Under the pieces are notes generated by a model, which was not told the DNA's origin, ran no database searches, and saw nothing but the letters and a program-made list of their open reading frames with translations. A DNA stretch of 64,000 nt, from assembly GCA_963819635.1 (NCBI GenBank), contig CAWFWX010000008.1, forward strand, positions 199,644-263,643. Direction: 5' to 3'. Both the position numbers and the translations under genes were made by a program. Positions 45,483 through 53,933 of the stretch are shown here, piece after piece (the stretch's first letter is position 1; each line of letters begins with the position of its first letter). This stretch comes from JACVRW01 sp963819635. GTDB taxonomy: Bacteria; Actinomycetota; Thermoleophilia; Solirubrobacterales; Thermoleophilaceae.

Positions 45483-46439
45483 CTAGAAGTAGCCCTCCTT
45501 CTTGCGATCCTCCATCGCCGCCTCGGAGATGCGGTCGTCGGCGCGCGTCTCGCCGCGCTCGGTGATCCGCGTGGCGGCGATCTCGGCGACCACGTCCTCG
45601 AGCGACTTGGCCTCCGACTGCACCGCGCCGGTGCAGCTCATGTCGCCGACGGTGCGGAAGCGCACCCACTTCTTCAGCGGCTCCTCGCCGGGCAGCAGCT
45701 CCACGTAGTCCGAGACGGCGTACAGCATGCCGTCGCGCTTGAAGACGTCGCGCTCGTGCGCGAAGTAGATGCAGGGCAGCTCGAGCTTCTCCTCCGCGAC
45801 GTACTGCCACACGTCGAGTTCCGTCCAGTTCGAGAGCGGGAACACGCGCACGTGCTCACCGGGCTTGACGAAGCCGTTGTAGACGTTCCAGAGCTCGGGG
45901 CGCTGCCGCTTCGGGTCCCACTGGCCGAAGTCGTCGCGGAAGGACAGGATGCGCTCCTTCGCACGGGCGCGCTCCTCGTCGCGGCGGGCGCCGCCGAAGG
46001 CCGCCCTGAAGCCGTGCTCCTCGATGGCGTCGAGCAGGGTGACCGACTGCAGCCGGTTGCGCGACGCGCGCGGCCCGGTCTCCTCGACGACGCGGCCGCT
46101 GTCGATCGAGTCCTGCACCGAGGCCACGATCAGGCGCGCGCCCATCTCCTCGACGAGCTTGTCGCGGTACTCGATCACCTCGGGGAAGTTGTGCCCCGTG
46201 TCCACGTGCATCACCGGGAACGGAAGGGCGCCAGGGTGGAAAGCCTTCCGCGCCAGATGCAGCAGCACCGCGCTGTCCTTGCCGCCCGAGAACAGCAAGA
46301 CGGCGCGCTCCAGCTCGGCCGCTACCTCGCGGATGACGTGGATCGCCTCTGATTCCAGAGCGCGCAGATGTGAGATCTCGTAGCTCAACTCTTCGTCGCG
46401 CCGCACAATAGGGGGCGCTGGGCTGGTGGTCGCATGCAC
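45483..46439 (-). CDS. cysD: Sulfate adenylyltransferase subunit 2
   Basis: 318 aa from GTG 46439. PP-loop SGGKDSAVLLHLA near residues 52-64, then VMHVDTGHNFPEV, GGARRDEERARAKER and FPLSNWTELDVWQYV, all standard for CysD. The C-terminus RKKEGYF is conserved in the family. 4 bp separate it from cysH upstream. Confidence 0.95.
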   Translation of the reverse strand: MHATTSPAPPIVRRDEELSYEISHLRALESEAIHVIREVAAELERAVLLFSGGKDSAVLLHLARKAFHPGALPFPVMHVDTGHNFPEVIEYRDKLVEEMGARLIVASVQDSIDSGRVVEETGPRASRNRLQSVTLLDAIEEHGFRAAFGGARRDEERARAKERILSFRDDFGQWDPKRQRPELWNVYNGFVKPGEHVRVFPLSNWTELDVWQYVAEEKLELPCIYFAHERDVFKRDGMLYAVSDYVELLPGEEPLKKWVRFRTVGDMSCTGAVQSEAKSLEDVVAEIAATRITERGETRADDRISEAAMEDRKKEGYF

Positions 46440-46443
46440 GGAA

Positions 46444-47055
46444 CTAAACGTGCAGACCGCACTCAGTCTTGTCCTGCCCGGCCCAGCGGCCCTCGCGGCC
46501 GTTTCCGGGGAGCGTGCAGGGAGCGCAGCCAATCGACTCGTAGCCCCTGTCGTGGAGCGGATGGTAGGGGAGATCGTGCTCGTGCACGTAGGTCCACACG
46601 TCCCGGTCGCTCCAGTCCGCGAGCGGATTGAACTTCCAGAGGCCGCGCGCCTCGTCCCATTCGATCTGCTCAGCGTTCGCCCGCGTGGCCGACTGCTCGC
46701 GGCGGATCCCCGTGATCCACGCCTGCGTGTCCCGGAGAGCCTGCTCGAGAGCGTCGACCTTGCGCCTGCCGCAGCAGTTCGACGCGCTCCACGGCGTGCC
46801 GTTCGGCGGGGTCGCGTCCACGACCTCGACGCGCAGCCCATAGCGGTCCTCGACCTTCCGCCAGACCTCGTAGGTCTCGGGGAAGAGCACGCCCGTGTCG
46901 ATCGTGAACACGCGTGCCGACGGCTCGATCCGCATGAGCATGTCGATCAGGACCGACTCCTCCTTCTGGAAGGAGCAGGCCATCACGAGCGCCGGGTGGT
47001 GTCGCCCGACGGCCGTGCGAAGCGTTTCCTCTGCTGTCTCGGCTACACCGCGCAT
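46444..47055 (-). CDS. cysH: Adenylyl-sulfate (APS) reductase, CysH type
   Basis: 203 aa; ATG 47055 overlaps the end of the sulfite reductase gene by 13 bp. Two Cys pairs, NCCGRRK and GCAPC, bind the [4Fe-4S] cluster that marks APS (not PAPS) reductases, and KTECGLH carries the catalytic Cys. PP-loop-like ACSFQKEESVLID. It reduces APS to sulfite, which suits the absence of an APS kinase here. Confidence 0.93.
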   Translation of the reverse strand: MRGVAETAEETLRTAVGRHHPALVMACSFQKEESVLIDMLMRIEPSARVFTIDTGVLFPETYEVWRKVEDRYGLRVEVVDATPPNGTPWSASNCCGRRKVDALEQALRDTQAWITGIRREQSATRANAEQIEWDEARGLWKFNPLADWSDRDVWTYVHEHDLPYHPLHDRGYESIGCAPCTLPGNGREGRWAGQDKTECGLHV

Positions 47056-48881
47056 TCGCCCTCTCCCCTGATGACCTCGAAGGGCTCCTTCTTCTGCCAG
47101 TCCATGAAGAACTGCATGTTCTGGAGGCCGAACTCGACCGGCATCGAGAGCTCCCGGACCTCGTCCTCGAAGCGCGTCTGGCCGACACGCTCGGCGAAGT
47201 CGTTGAACAGCTCGCCGTCCAGGCGCTCGGCCTCGTACATACGCACCCAGCGCTCGACGGCGTCGGGCACGCGCTTCGCCGGCAGGCGCACCTTCAGGCG
47301 CGTGCCGTAGATCACCTCTCCGCCCTCGTAGTTGCCGCCGATGTGGGCGACGTACGCGGGAATCGTGTGCTCGCCGACCTTGATCGACGCGCCGTAGAAG
47401 CCGATGTTGGCGATGTGGTGCTGGCTGCAGCCGTTCGGGCAGCCGGACATCTTGATGTGGATCCGCCTCGTGAGCGGGTCCTCGATGCCCATCGACTCGA
47501 CGCGCTCGCGCACCGCGTGGTTCAGGCCCATCGAGCTCGTGATGCCGAGCTTGCACGAGTCGGTGCCGGGGCAGCTGATCACGTCGTTGATCTCGTCCGC
47601 GCCGGTGTCTCCCAGGCCCAGCTCGGAGAGCGCGCGCCAGACCTCGTAGACCGTCTCGTCCCGCACCCAGCGCAGCACCAGGTTCTGATGGACCGTGGTG
47701 CGCGCGTACCCGCCCGAGTAGGCCCGCATGAGCTCGGCGAGCCCGCGGAACTGCTCGGGGGTGAGGTCGCCGCGGACGACCTTGATCTGGACCGCGGAGA
47801 AGCCCGCCTGGCGCTGCGGGACGACGCTCGTGGCGCGCCAGCGCTCGAACTCGCTGCCGTCGCCGTTCGGGCTGGCGTATGTGGAGGGCGCGGGCGGAGC
47901 GCCGGCCTCCTCGTCGTCCACGAACAGCAGCGGCTGGGGGTCGAAGTCGCGCTCGGCGACCCAGTCCCCCTTCAGCTCCTCGTCGACCTGCCGCTGGAGC
48001 TCCTCGATGCCGTACTTGTCGACGAAGACCTTGATCCGCGCACGCGCGCGGTTGGCGCGCAGCCATTCCTGGCGGTCGAAGATGCGCATCACCGCCTCGG
48101 TGACCTTCAGGTACTCGCCGTCGTCGGCGCTCACGAACTCGCGCAGCGTCGGCGCGACTCGCGGCATGATCGACGTGCCGCCGCCCACGCGCAGCTCGAA
48201 GCCCTTCACGCCGTCGCGGATGCGCGGGATGAAGGCCACGTCGTGGATGCCCGTGATCGCGCGGTCCTCGTCCGTGGCGGTGAAGGCCGTCTTCACCTTG
48301 CGCGGCATCAGCTGGGTGGTGGGGTGGCGTACGAAGTAGCGCACGTACGCGCCCGCGTAGGGCGTCGGGTCGAACAGCTCGCCCTGGCAGATGCCGGCCC
48401 ACGGGTCGCCCGTCACGTTGCGCATGGTGTTGCCGCAGCCCTCGCGGCTGGAGAGGCCGGACTCTGAGAGCTCGCGGATCGCCTTGGCGGCGTCGCGCAG
48501 GGGGATGTGGTGCAGCTGGATGTTCTGCCGCGTCGTGATGTGGCCCTTGTTGAGCGGCGCGTACTTCTCGACGACGTCCGCGAACGCCTCCATCTGCTCG
48601 GGCGTGATCCCGCCGAAGGGGAGCTTCACGCGGATCATCTGGACGTCGGCCTGGCGCTGGCCGTAGACGCCCTGCTTCAGGCGGAACCCGATGAACTCGT
48701 TCTCGGGCGTGTCGCCGCCGAGGAACTTCTCCGCCTCGTTGTCGAAATCGTCGAACTCACGCTCGAGGATCGGGATGATGTGGCCCGGGACGTTCTCGTA
48801 TACCTCCGGGTTCTCCAGGGACCCCTGCTTGCCCTTGCGCTTGCGCGTGGCGCCCTCCGGCGGCGCGGAAACCGGTTCCAT
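47043..48881 (-). CDS. sir: Ferredoxin-type sulfite (nitrite/sulfite) reductase
   Basis: 612 aa from ATG 48881 (MEPVSAPPEGATRKRKG). Two duplicated ferredoxin-like/siroheme modules. The coupled [4Fe-4S]-siroheme Cys are in CPGTDSCKLG and SGCPNGCSQHH. RQNIQLHHIP and HQNLVLRWV are the substrate-side basic motifs. Nitrite reductases share this architecture, but the operon (cysH, cysD, cysN) makes sulfite the clear substrate. First gene of the sulfur operon, divergent from the amidase. Confidence 0.9.
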   Translation of the reverse strand: MEPVSAPPEGATRKRKGKQGSLENPEVYENVPGHIIPILEREFDDFDNEAEKFLGGDTPENEFIGFRLKQGVYGQRQADVQMIRVKLPFGGITPEQMEAFADVVEKYAPLNKGHITTRQNIQLHHIPLRDAAKAIRELSESGLSSREGCGNTMRNVTGDPWAGICQGELFDPTPYAGAYVRYFVRHPTTQLMPRKVKTAFTATDEDRAITGIHDVAFIPRIRDGVKGFELRVGGGTSIMPRVAPTLREFVSADDGEYLKVTEAVMRIFDRQEWLRANRARARIKVFVDKYGIEELQRQVDEELKGDWVAERDFDPQPLLFVDDEEAGAPPAPSTYASPNGDGSEFERWRATSVVPQRQAGFSAVQIKVVRGDLTPEQFRGLAELMRAYSGGYARTTVHQNLVLRWVRDETVYEVWRALSELGLGDTGADEINDVISCPGTDSCKLGITSSMGLNHAVRERVESMGIEDPLTRRIHIKMSGCPNGCSQHHIANIGFYGASIKVGEHTIPAYVAHIGGNYEGGEVIYGTRLKVRLPAKRVPDAVERWVRMYEAERLDGELFNDFAERVGQTRFEDEVRELSMPVEFGLQNMQFFMDWQKKEPFEVIRGEGECAV

Positions 48882-48948
48882 TATCGAGAAAGTACCAAAA
48901 GCCAGTCGGGATTCCTGCCTTTTATCGGCAGCGGTAGCGTAAGCCTTC

Positions 48949-50373
48949 ATGGACGCCACGGAAATGGCCAAATTGGTGCGGTCCGGCGCGGCCTCGCCCG
49001 CCGAGCTGATCAAGACCGCGATCGAGCGCATCGAGGCGCTCAACGGCGAGCTGAACGCCGTGATTCACCCTCTGTTCGAGAAGGCGCTCGCCACGGAGCC
49101 GGCCGACGGGCCGTTCCGCGGCGTGCCCTTCCTCATGAAGGACCTCGGCTGCCACTCCGCCGGAGACCCGATGCACGAGGGCATGGGCTTCCTGAAGCGG
49201 ATCGGCTGGGTCGAGGAGGAGGACACCTGGCTCGCCCGCCGCTTCCGCGAGGCCGGGCTCGTGCTCCTCGGGAAGACGAGCACGCCCGAGCTCGGAATCC
49301 TGCCGACCACCGAGCCCACCGCCTACGGGGCCACGCGCAACCCCTGGAGCACCGACCACTCGACCGGCGGCTCGAGCGGCGGCTCGGCCGCGGCGGTGGC
49401 CGCCGGGATGGTGCCGATCGCTCACGCGAGCGACGGCGGCGGCTCGATCCGCATCCCGGCGTCGGCGTGCGGCCTGGTCGGCCTGAAGCCGTCGCGGGGG
49501 CGCGTCTCGATGGCGCCGGAGTTCGGCGACATGATGTCCGGGCTGACCACGGACCTCGTGGTCTGCCGCTCGGTGCGGGACGCGGCGGCCATGCTCGAGT
49601 GGGTCGCCGACCCACCGCCAGGCGAGCCCTACTACGCGCCCGACCGGGCGCGGCCCTACACGGACGAGCCGGGCGCCGATCCGGGCCGGCTGCGGATCGG
49701 GCTCACGACGCGCCCGCCCGGCGGCCAGTTCGAGGCGCATGCCGACTGCGTGGCCGCGGCCGACGACGCCGGCCGGCTGCTGGAGTCGCTCGGCCACCAC
49801 GTCGAGCCGTCCTATCCCGACGTGCTCGACGACGAGGGCTACATCGAGAAGTTCCTGGTCCGCTGGACGAGCGGAGTCGACTACGGCCTCCGCTACTGGG
49901 CGCGGAGGACGGGCCAGCCGATCGGCCCGGACGACGTCGAGCCGCTCACCTGGGCGCTGGCGGAGCAGGGCAGAACGCACACCGCCGGCGAGTACCTGGA
50001 GGCGATGGAGTACGCGCAGGTCGTCGGGCGCGCGGGCGCCGAGTGGTGGGAGAGCCACGACCTGCTCGTGACCCCCACGATGGCCCTGCCGCCCGCTCCC
50101 ATCGGTGAGATCGGCAACGGCGACGAGGACAACCCGCTGATGCCGATCGTGCGCGCCACCCCGTACGCGATCTTCACGGCGGGGTTCAACAGCTCGGGCC
50201 AGCCGGCGGTCTCACTGCCGCTCCACTGGTCGGACGACGGCCTGCCGATCGGCGTCCAGCTCGTCGCGACGTACGGGCGCGAGGACCTGCTGCTGCGCGT
50301 CGCGGCTCAGCTCGAGGAGGCGCGGCCGTGGGCGGACCGCTGGCCGGAGCTGGCTGCGGCGCCGGCGGGTTAG
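48949..50373 (+). CDS. Amidase signature enzyme
   Basis: 474 aa. Ser-cisSer-Lys triad: Lys in PFLMKDLG, Gly/Ser-rich signature STGGSSGGSAAAVAAGMVPI and ASDGGGSIRIPAS. It has the acidic inserts of aliphatic/aryl amidases rather than GatA, and no gatB/C is nearby. Substrate unknown. ATG 48949 is 67 bp from the divergent sulfite reductase start. The stop overlaps the convergent ABC permease stop (TTAG). Confidence 0.88.
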   Translation: MDATEMAKLVRSGAASPAELIKTAIERIEALNGELNAVIHPLFEKALATEPADGPFRGVPFLMKDLGCHSAGDPMHEGMGFLKRIGWVEEEDTWLARRFREAGLVLLGKTSTPELGILPTTEPTAYGATRNPWSTDHSTGGSSGGSAAAVAAGMVPIAHASDGGGSIRIPASACGLVGLKPSRGRVSMAPEFGDMMSGLTTDLVVCRSVRDAAAMLEWVADPPPGEPYYAPDRARPYTDEPGADPGRLRIGLTTRPPGGQFEAHADCVAAADDAGRLLESLGHHVEPSYPDVLDDEGYIEKFLVRWTSGVDYGLRYWARRTGQPIGPDDVEPLTWALAEQGRTHTAGEYLEAMEYAQVVGRAGAEWWESHDLLVTPTMALPPAPIGEIGNGDEDNPLMPIVRATPYAIFTAGFNSSGQPAVSLPLHWSDDGLPIGVQLVATYGREDLLLRVAAQLEEARPWADRWPELAAAPAG

Positions 50374-51146
50374 GAGCTGACCGCGCGCCTGTAGCGGTAG
50401 ACGGCGAACGTCGAGAAGACCGCGATCAGGCCGAAGCACCAGGCGAACGCGCCCCAGACGTCGTTGCCCGCCGGAGCGTTCACGAACAGGGCCCGGGTCG
50501 CGTCCACGATCGTGCTGATCGGGTTGACCTCGGCGAACCATTGGATGGCCGCGGGCATCGACTCCGGCGGCACGAAGGCCGACGAGGCGAACGTCAGCGG
50601 GAAGATCACCATGAAGCCGATCGCGTTCGCGGCCTCGACCGAGCCCGCGAGCAGCGCGACGCAGGCGAACACCCACGAGAAGGCGTATCCGAACAGGAGC
50701 ATCAGCGCGATCCCGGCCACCACCTCGAGCGGGCTCGACGTGAAGTTGAAGCCGACGAGCAGGCCGACGGCGATCATCACGGTGAGCGAGACCCCGTTCG
50801 TGGCGACGTCGGCAAGCGTGCGTCCCGCCAGCACGGCGGAGCGCGCCATGGGAAGCGAGCGGAAGCGATCAATCAGCCCCTTGCTGAGGTCGTCCGAGAG
50901 GCCGATTGCGGTGACGAAGCCGCCGAAGGCCATCGTCTGGACGATGATCCCCGGCATCAGGAAGTCCACGTAGTCGGGGTAGCCCGGCGTCTGGATCGCG
51001 CCGCCGAAGACGTACACGAACAGCAGCACGAACATGAGCGGCTGGATCGTGAAGGAGACCCAGAGGTCCGGCTGGCGCGGGATGCGCAGGAGGTTCCGCT
51101 TCGCGATGACGGCGGTGTCGGCGACGGCGTAGGCGAGCGCGCTCAC
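50370..51146 (-). CDS. ABC-2 type permease, DrrB-like
   Basis: 258 aa from GTG 51146, which overlaps the ATPase stop (GTGA). Six hydrophobic helices and the DrrB-type phrases GIIVQTMAFGGFVTAIGLSDDL, GLIDRFRSLPM and LPLTFASSAFVPPESMP. With the upstream ATPase it forms an exporter of the daunorubicin-resistance type; the cargo is unknown. Confidence 0.88.
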   Translation of the reverse strand: MSALAYAVADTAVIAKRNLLRIPRQPDLWVSFTIQPLMFVLLFVYVFGGAIQTPGYPDYVDFLMPGIIVQTMAFGGFVTAIGLSDDLSKGLIDRFRSLPMARSAVLAGRTLADVATNGVSLTVMIAVGLLVGFNFTSSPLEVVAGIALMLLFGYAFSWVFACVALLAGSVEAANAIGFMVIFPLTFASSAFVPPESMPAAIQWFAEVNPISTIVDATRALFVNAPAGNDVWGAFAWCFGLIAVFSTFAVYRYRRAVSS

Positions 51147-52147
51147 GCCACGGCCTCCCGCTCCTCGCGGTCCTCCTCGTCGTCCTCCGGCAGCTCGGCG
51201 GCGTGGCCGGTGAGGGACATGAACACGTCGTCGAGCGTGGGGCGCCGTAGCGCGATGTCCGCGATGTGCACGTTCGCGGCGTCGAGCCGCCGGACCGCCT
51301 CGGCGATGTCGCCGCGCGCCTTGTCGAGCGGCATCACGAGGATCCCGTGGTCGCACTTGGGGCGCTCGTCGGCCAGCGGCGTCAGCGCCGCTATCGCGGC
51401 CGCCTCCTGGTCGTAGTTCTCGAGCGTCACCTCGAGCCGCTCGCCGCCCACGCGGCTCTTCAGCTCGTTGGGAGTGCCCTCGGCGATCACCTCGCCGTGG
51501 TCGATCACCGCGATCCGGTCCGCGAGCCGGTCGGCCTCGTCCAGGTACTGAGTGGTCAGCAGGACGGTGGTCCCGGCGGCAACGCGCGCCTCGATCGTCT
51601 CCCAGAGCTGGAGGCGGCTGACCGGGTCGAGCCCGGTCGTCGGCTCGTCGAGGAAGAGCACCGGCGGGCGCGCCACCAGCGCCGCGGCGAGGTCGAGCCG
51701 CCGGCGCATGCCGCCCGAGTAGGTCTTGACGAGGCGCTCGGCGGCGTCGGTCAGCGAGAACCGTTCGAGCAGCTCGTGCGAGCGCTCCTTCGAGGGCCCG
51801 CGGCCAAGGTGGTAGAGGCGGCCGACCATCTCCAGGTTCTCGAACCCGGTCAGGTTCTCGTCGACGGCGGCGTACTGCCCGGCGAGCCCGATCTGGGAGC
51901 GCAGCTGGGCGGCGTCCTTTACGACGTCGAGCCCGGCCACGCGCGCCGTTCCGCCGTCCGGCGGAAGGAGCGTGGTGAGGATTCGGACCGCGGTCGTCTT
52001 CCCCGCACCGTTCGGCCCGAGTAGGCCGAGAATCGTGCCGGGGGACGCGACCAGGTCGATTCCGCAGAGCGCCTGGACATCCCCGAAACGTTTACGTAGT
52101 CCCTCTACTTCGATCGCTGGATCTGCCACCCAAGGGACTGTATGCAT
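51143..52147 (-). CDS. ABC transporter ATPase, DrrA-like
   Basis: 334 aa. Walker A GPNGAGKTT, signature YSGGMRRRLD, Walker B VLFLDEPT, H-loop region TTQYLDEAD, and the DrrA-type C-terminal domain ending in an acidic tail (EDDEEDREE). Start taken as ATG 52147; a GTG a few codons downstream is equally possible. Coupled to the DrrB-like permease. Divergent from a cupin gene with 16 bp between. Confidence 0.9.
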   Translation of the reverse strand: MHTVPWVADPAIEVEGLRKRFGDVQALCGIDLVASPGTILGLLGPNGAGKTTAVRILTTLLPPDGGTARVAGLDVVKDAAQLRSQIGLAGQYAAVDENLTGFENLEMVGRLYHLGRGPSKERSHELLERFSLTDAAERLVKTYSGGMRRRLDLAAALVARPPVLFLDEPTTGLDPVSRLQLWETIEARVAAGTTVLLTTQYLDEADRLADRIAVIDHGEVIAEGTPNELKSRVGGERLEVTLENYDQEAAAIAALTPLADERPKCDHGILVMPLDKARGDIAEAVRRLDAANVHIADIALRRPTLDDVFMSLTGHAAELPEDDEEDREEREAVA

Positions 52148-52163
52148 CGTTGATGATTGTCCA

Positions 52164-52631
52164 ATGAGTCACCTCAGCATCGATAATCCGAACTTCACAT
52201 ACGACCCCGAGGACCCCGAGGGATTCCGCGCCGGCATGTACCGGCTCGGCACCGAGGTCGGCGCCGAGCGGACCGGCGCGACCGTCTACGAGCTGCCGCC
52301 CGGGCAGCTCCTGTGTCCGTACCACTACGAGTACGGCGAGGAGGAGTGGGTGCTGGTTCTCTCAGGCCGCCCGTTCGTGCGCACGCCGGAGGGCACCGAG
52401 GAGTTGAAGCCGATGGACGTGGTCTTCTTCAAGCGCGGACCCGAGGGCGCGCACCAGGTGGGCAACCGCACCGACGAGCCCGCGCGCGTGCTGATGTGGT
52501 CGGACCTCGTCTGGCCCACCGGCACGGCCTACCCCGACAGCGACAAGGTCGGTCTCTGGCTGGCGCCGGGTGACTCCCTGATGGTGGAGCGCTCCTCCGG
52601 CGTGGAGTACTACCGCGGCGAGTCGGCGTAA
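52164..52631 (+). CDS. Cupin-domain protein
   Basis: 155 aa. Cupin motif 1 PGQLLCPYHYEYGEEEWVLVLSGRP with His/Glu ligands and motif 2 EGAHQVGNRTDEP. The opening FTYDPEDPEGFRAG is found in a group of actinobacterial cupins with unknown substrates. Start ATG 52164, divergent from the DrrA gene and possibly linked to it by a shared promoter region. Confidence 0.82.
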   Translation: MSHLSIDNPNFTYDPEDPEGFRAGMYRLGTEVGAERTGATVYELPPGQLLCPYHYEYGEEEWVLVLSGRPFVRTPEGTEELKPMDVVFFKRGPEGAHQVGNRTDEPARVLMWSDLVWPTGTAYPDSDKVGLWLAPGDSLMVERSSGVEYYRGESA

Positions 52632-52671
52632 CGACGACAATCCTGGATTACCCACGCATACGGTGGCCCCT

Positions 52672-53175
52672 TTACCGCTGCCGTTCGCCGCGCGTAACCG
52701 CCCGGATCACGGCCCCGAGCGCGCGCTGCAAACCCACCGGGATCCGGGCCAGGTAGAAGAACTCGTCGCGGTAGTCGGCCATCAGTCGAGCCGTCTGGCC
52801 CGGGCTGGGCCCGAAGTCGAGCTCGGCGAGCTCGGTGAAGAGGCCCTCGAGGCGCATCGGCGGCGAGAAGTAGGCGCGGAAGTGCGCCTCCTCGCCCGTG
52901 TGGTTGACGAACGTGTGCGGCGCCCCGGCCGGGATCGTGAAGCTCTCGCCGGCGGAGACCACGTGTGACGTCCTGCCCAGCCGCACCGTGATCGCGCCCT
53001 CGATGACCTCGAAGCGCTCCGACTGGTGCAGATGGCGGTGCAGCGGGCCGGCGCCGCCGCCCGACGCGGCCCAGGTCTCGCCGATGAGGACGTCGGGGTC
53101 GTCCGAGGGGACAAACCGCCCGCGGAAGCCGAGCGAGGTCTGGACGGGCTCTGGGAGTGTCTGTGTGTCGGTCAT
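52672..53175 (-). CDS. Cupin-domain protein
   Basis: 167 aa. Motif 1 GPLHRHLHQSERFEVIEGAITV, motif 2 IPAGAPHTFVNHTGEEAHF, followed by a helical C-terminus. Divergent from the marR gene across an AT-rich 35-bp gap, so probably the target of that regulator. No obvious enzymatic assignment. Confidence 0.82.
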   Translation of the reverse strand: MTDTQTLPEPVQTSLGFRGRFVPSDDPDVLIGETWAASGGGAGPLHRHLHQSERFEVIEGAITVRLGRTSHVVSAGESFTIPAGAPHTFVNHTGEEAHFRAYFSPPMRLEGLFTELAELDFGPSPGQTARLMADYRDEFFYLARIPVGLQRALGAVIRAVTRGERQR

Positions 53176-53203
53176 AGCGATATCATCAAGCGATTGAACT
53201 AAA

Positions 53204-53230
53204 TTGTCAAGTGTCTGAACTATCTGACAA
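53204..53230. promoter_or_regulatory. Candidate MarR operator
   Basis: TTGTCA - 15 bp - TGACAA perfect arms in an AT-rich patch between the cupin gene and marR; the right arm lies within the first codons of marR. A second imperfect repeat, TTGAACTAAATTGTCAA, overlaps it. Position suits autoregulation and control of the cupin gene. Confidence 0.4.
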
Positions 53231-53633
53231 GCACATCGGGCAGCTCCTACGCGACGCCTTCGCGCGCTTCGAGGACGAGTTGATCGAAGGGACGCCGCCC
53301 TTCAAGGGGCTCGAGCTGCGACCTACGCACAACCACGTGCTGCGCCACCTCGACCGCGAGGGCACGCGGGCGAGCGTCATCGCGGAGCGCTCCGGTCTCA
53401 CTCGCCAGGCGATCACGATGATCGTCGACGAGCTCGAGGAGGCCGGGGTGCTTGCGCGCGAGCCGGATCCAGAGGACGGCCGTGCGAAGCGCATCGTCTA
53501 CACACCCGACGCCCTGATCGCGTTCGACGAGGGCCGGAAGGTGATCGCCTCGATCGAGCGCCGCTGGAAGCGCGAGCTGGGCGCCGAGCGGTGGGAGGCG
53601 CTGAAGGCCGCGCTGGGCGACCTGGCCGGCTAG
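53211..53633 (+). CDS. MarR-family transcription regulator
   Basis: 140 aa from GTG 53211. Winged helix RASVIAERSGLTRQAITMIVDELEEAGVLAREPDPEDGRAKRIVYT, with flanking dimer helices. Ligand unknown. Divergent from a cupin gene it likely controls. The stop shares CTAG with the convergent small gene. Confidence 0.88.
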   Translation: MSELSDKHIGQLLRDAFARFEDELIEGTPPFKGLELRPTHNHVLRHLDREGTRASVIAERSGLTRQAITMIVDELEEAGVLAREPDPEDGRAKRIVYTPDALIAFDEGRKVIASIERRWKRELGAERWEALKAALGDLAG

Positions 53634-53875
53634 GCGCTTCCCCAGCGCTCCGGCTCGCCCCACGGCGAGGGGCCGGCGGGGTCGCGGCCGGTTCCCGAGT
53701 AGAGGCCAGCGCGCAGCCAGGGGCTCATGCGCGCACCAGGCGCCGCGGGTGGCGGCGCCGTGTCGCGGATGAACTGCTCGATCGCCGCGGCGATCGCGGC
53801 GGCCTCCTCGGGCGATGCCGCCTGACGCACCTCGATGCGCGGCCGCGCCGGGCTCTGCTTTCCATTGCGGCCCAT
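53630..53875 (-). CDS. Small protein resembling acyl-CoA carboxylase epsilon subunit
   Basis: 81 aa from ATG 53875 (a TTG three codons upstream is also in frame). The pattern RIEVRQAASPEEAAAIAAAIEQFI, a Pro/Ala linker, then W-x-RAGLYSG ... W...ERWGSA matches the actinobacterial ACC epsilon family in length and Trp spacing. That subunit normally sits beside the beta subunit gene; here it is 4 kb away from it. The match is by pattern only. Confidence 0.5.
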   Translation of the reverse strand: MGRNGKQSPARPRIEVRQAASPEEAAAIAAAIEQFIRDTAPPPAAPGARMSPWLRAGLYSGTGRDPAGPSPWGEPERWGSA

Positions 53876-53889
53876 TAAGAGCAAACTAC

Positions 53890-53902
53890 GGGGTCAGACC
53901 CC
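53890..53902. promoter_or_regulatory. GGGGTCAGACCCC palindrome
   Basis: Perfect 6-bp arms with one central base, 14 bp upstream of the 53875 start (minus) and 31 bp upstream of ATG 53934 (plus). It could be an operator or a small hairpin for the divergent pair. A repeated TTGAGGGT follows it (53904-53920). Confidence 0.4.
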
Positions 53903-53933
53903 TTGAGGGTGGTTGAGGGTTAGCTTTTCGCTG

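Noticed and set aside
43072..45486. 800-codon plus-strand open frame opposite tauE and cysN
   Set aside because: Composition is His/Arg/Asp-rich and repetitive in codon periodicity; the minus-strand genes have all catalytic motifs.
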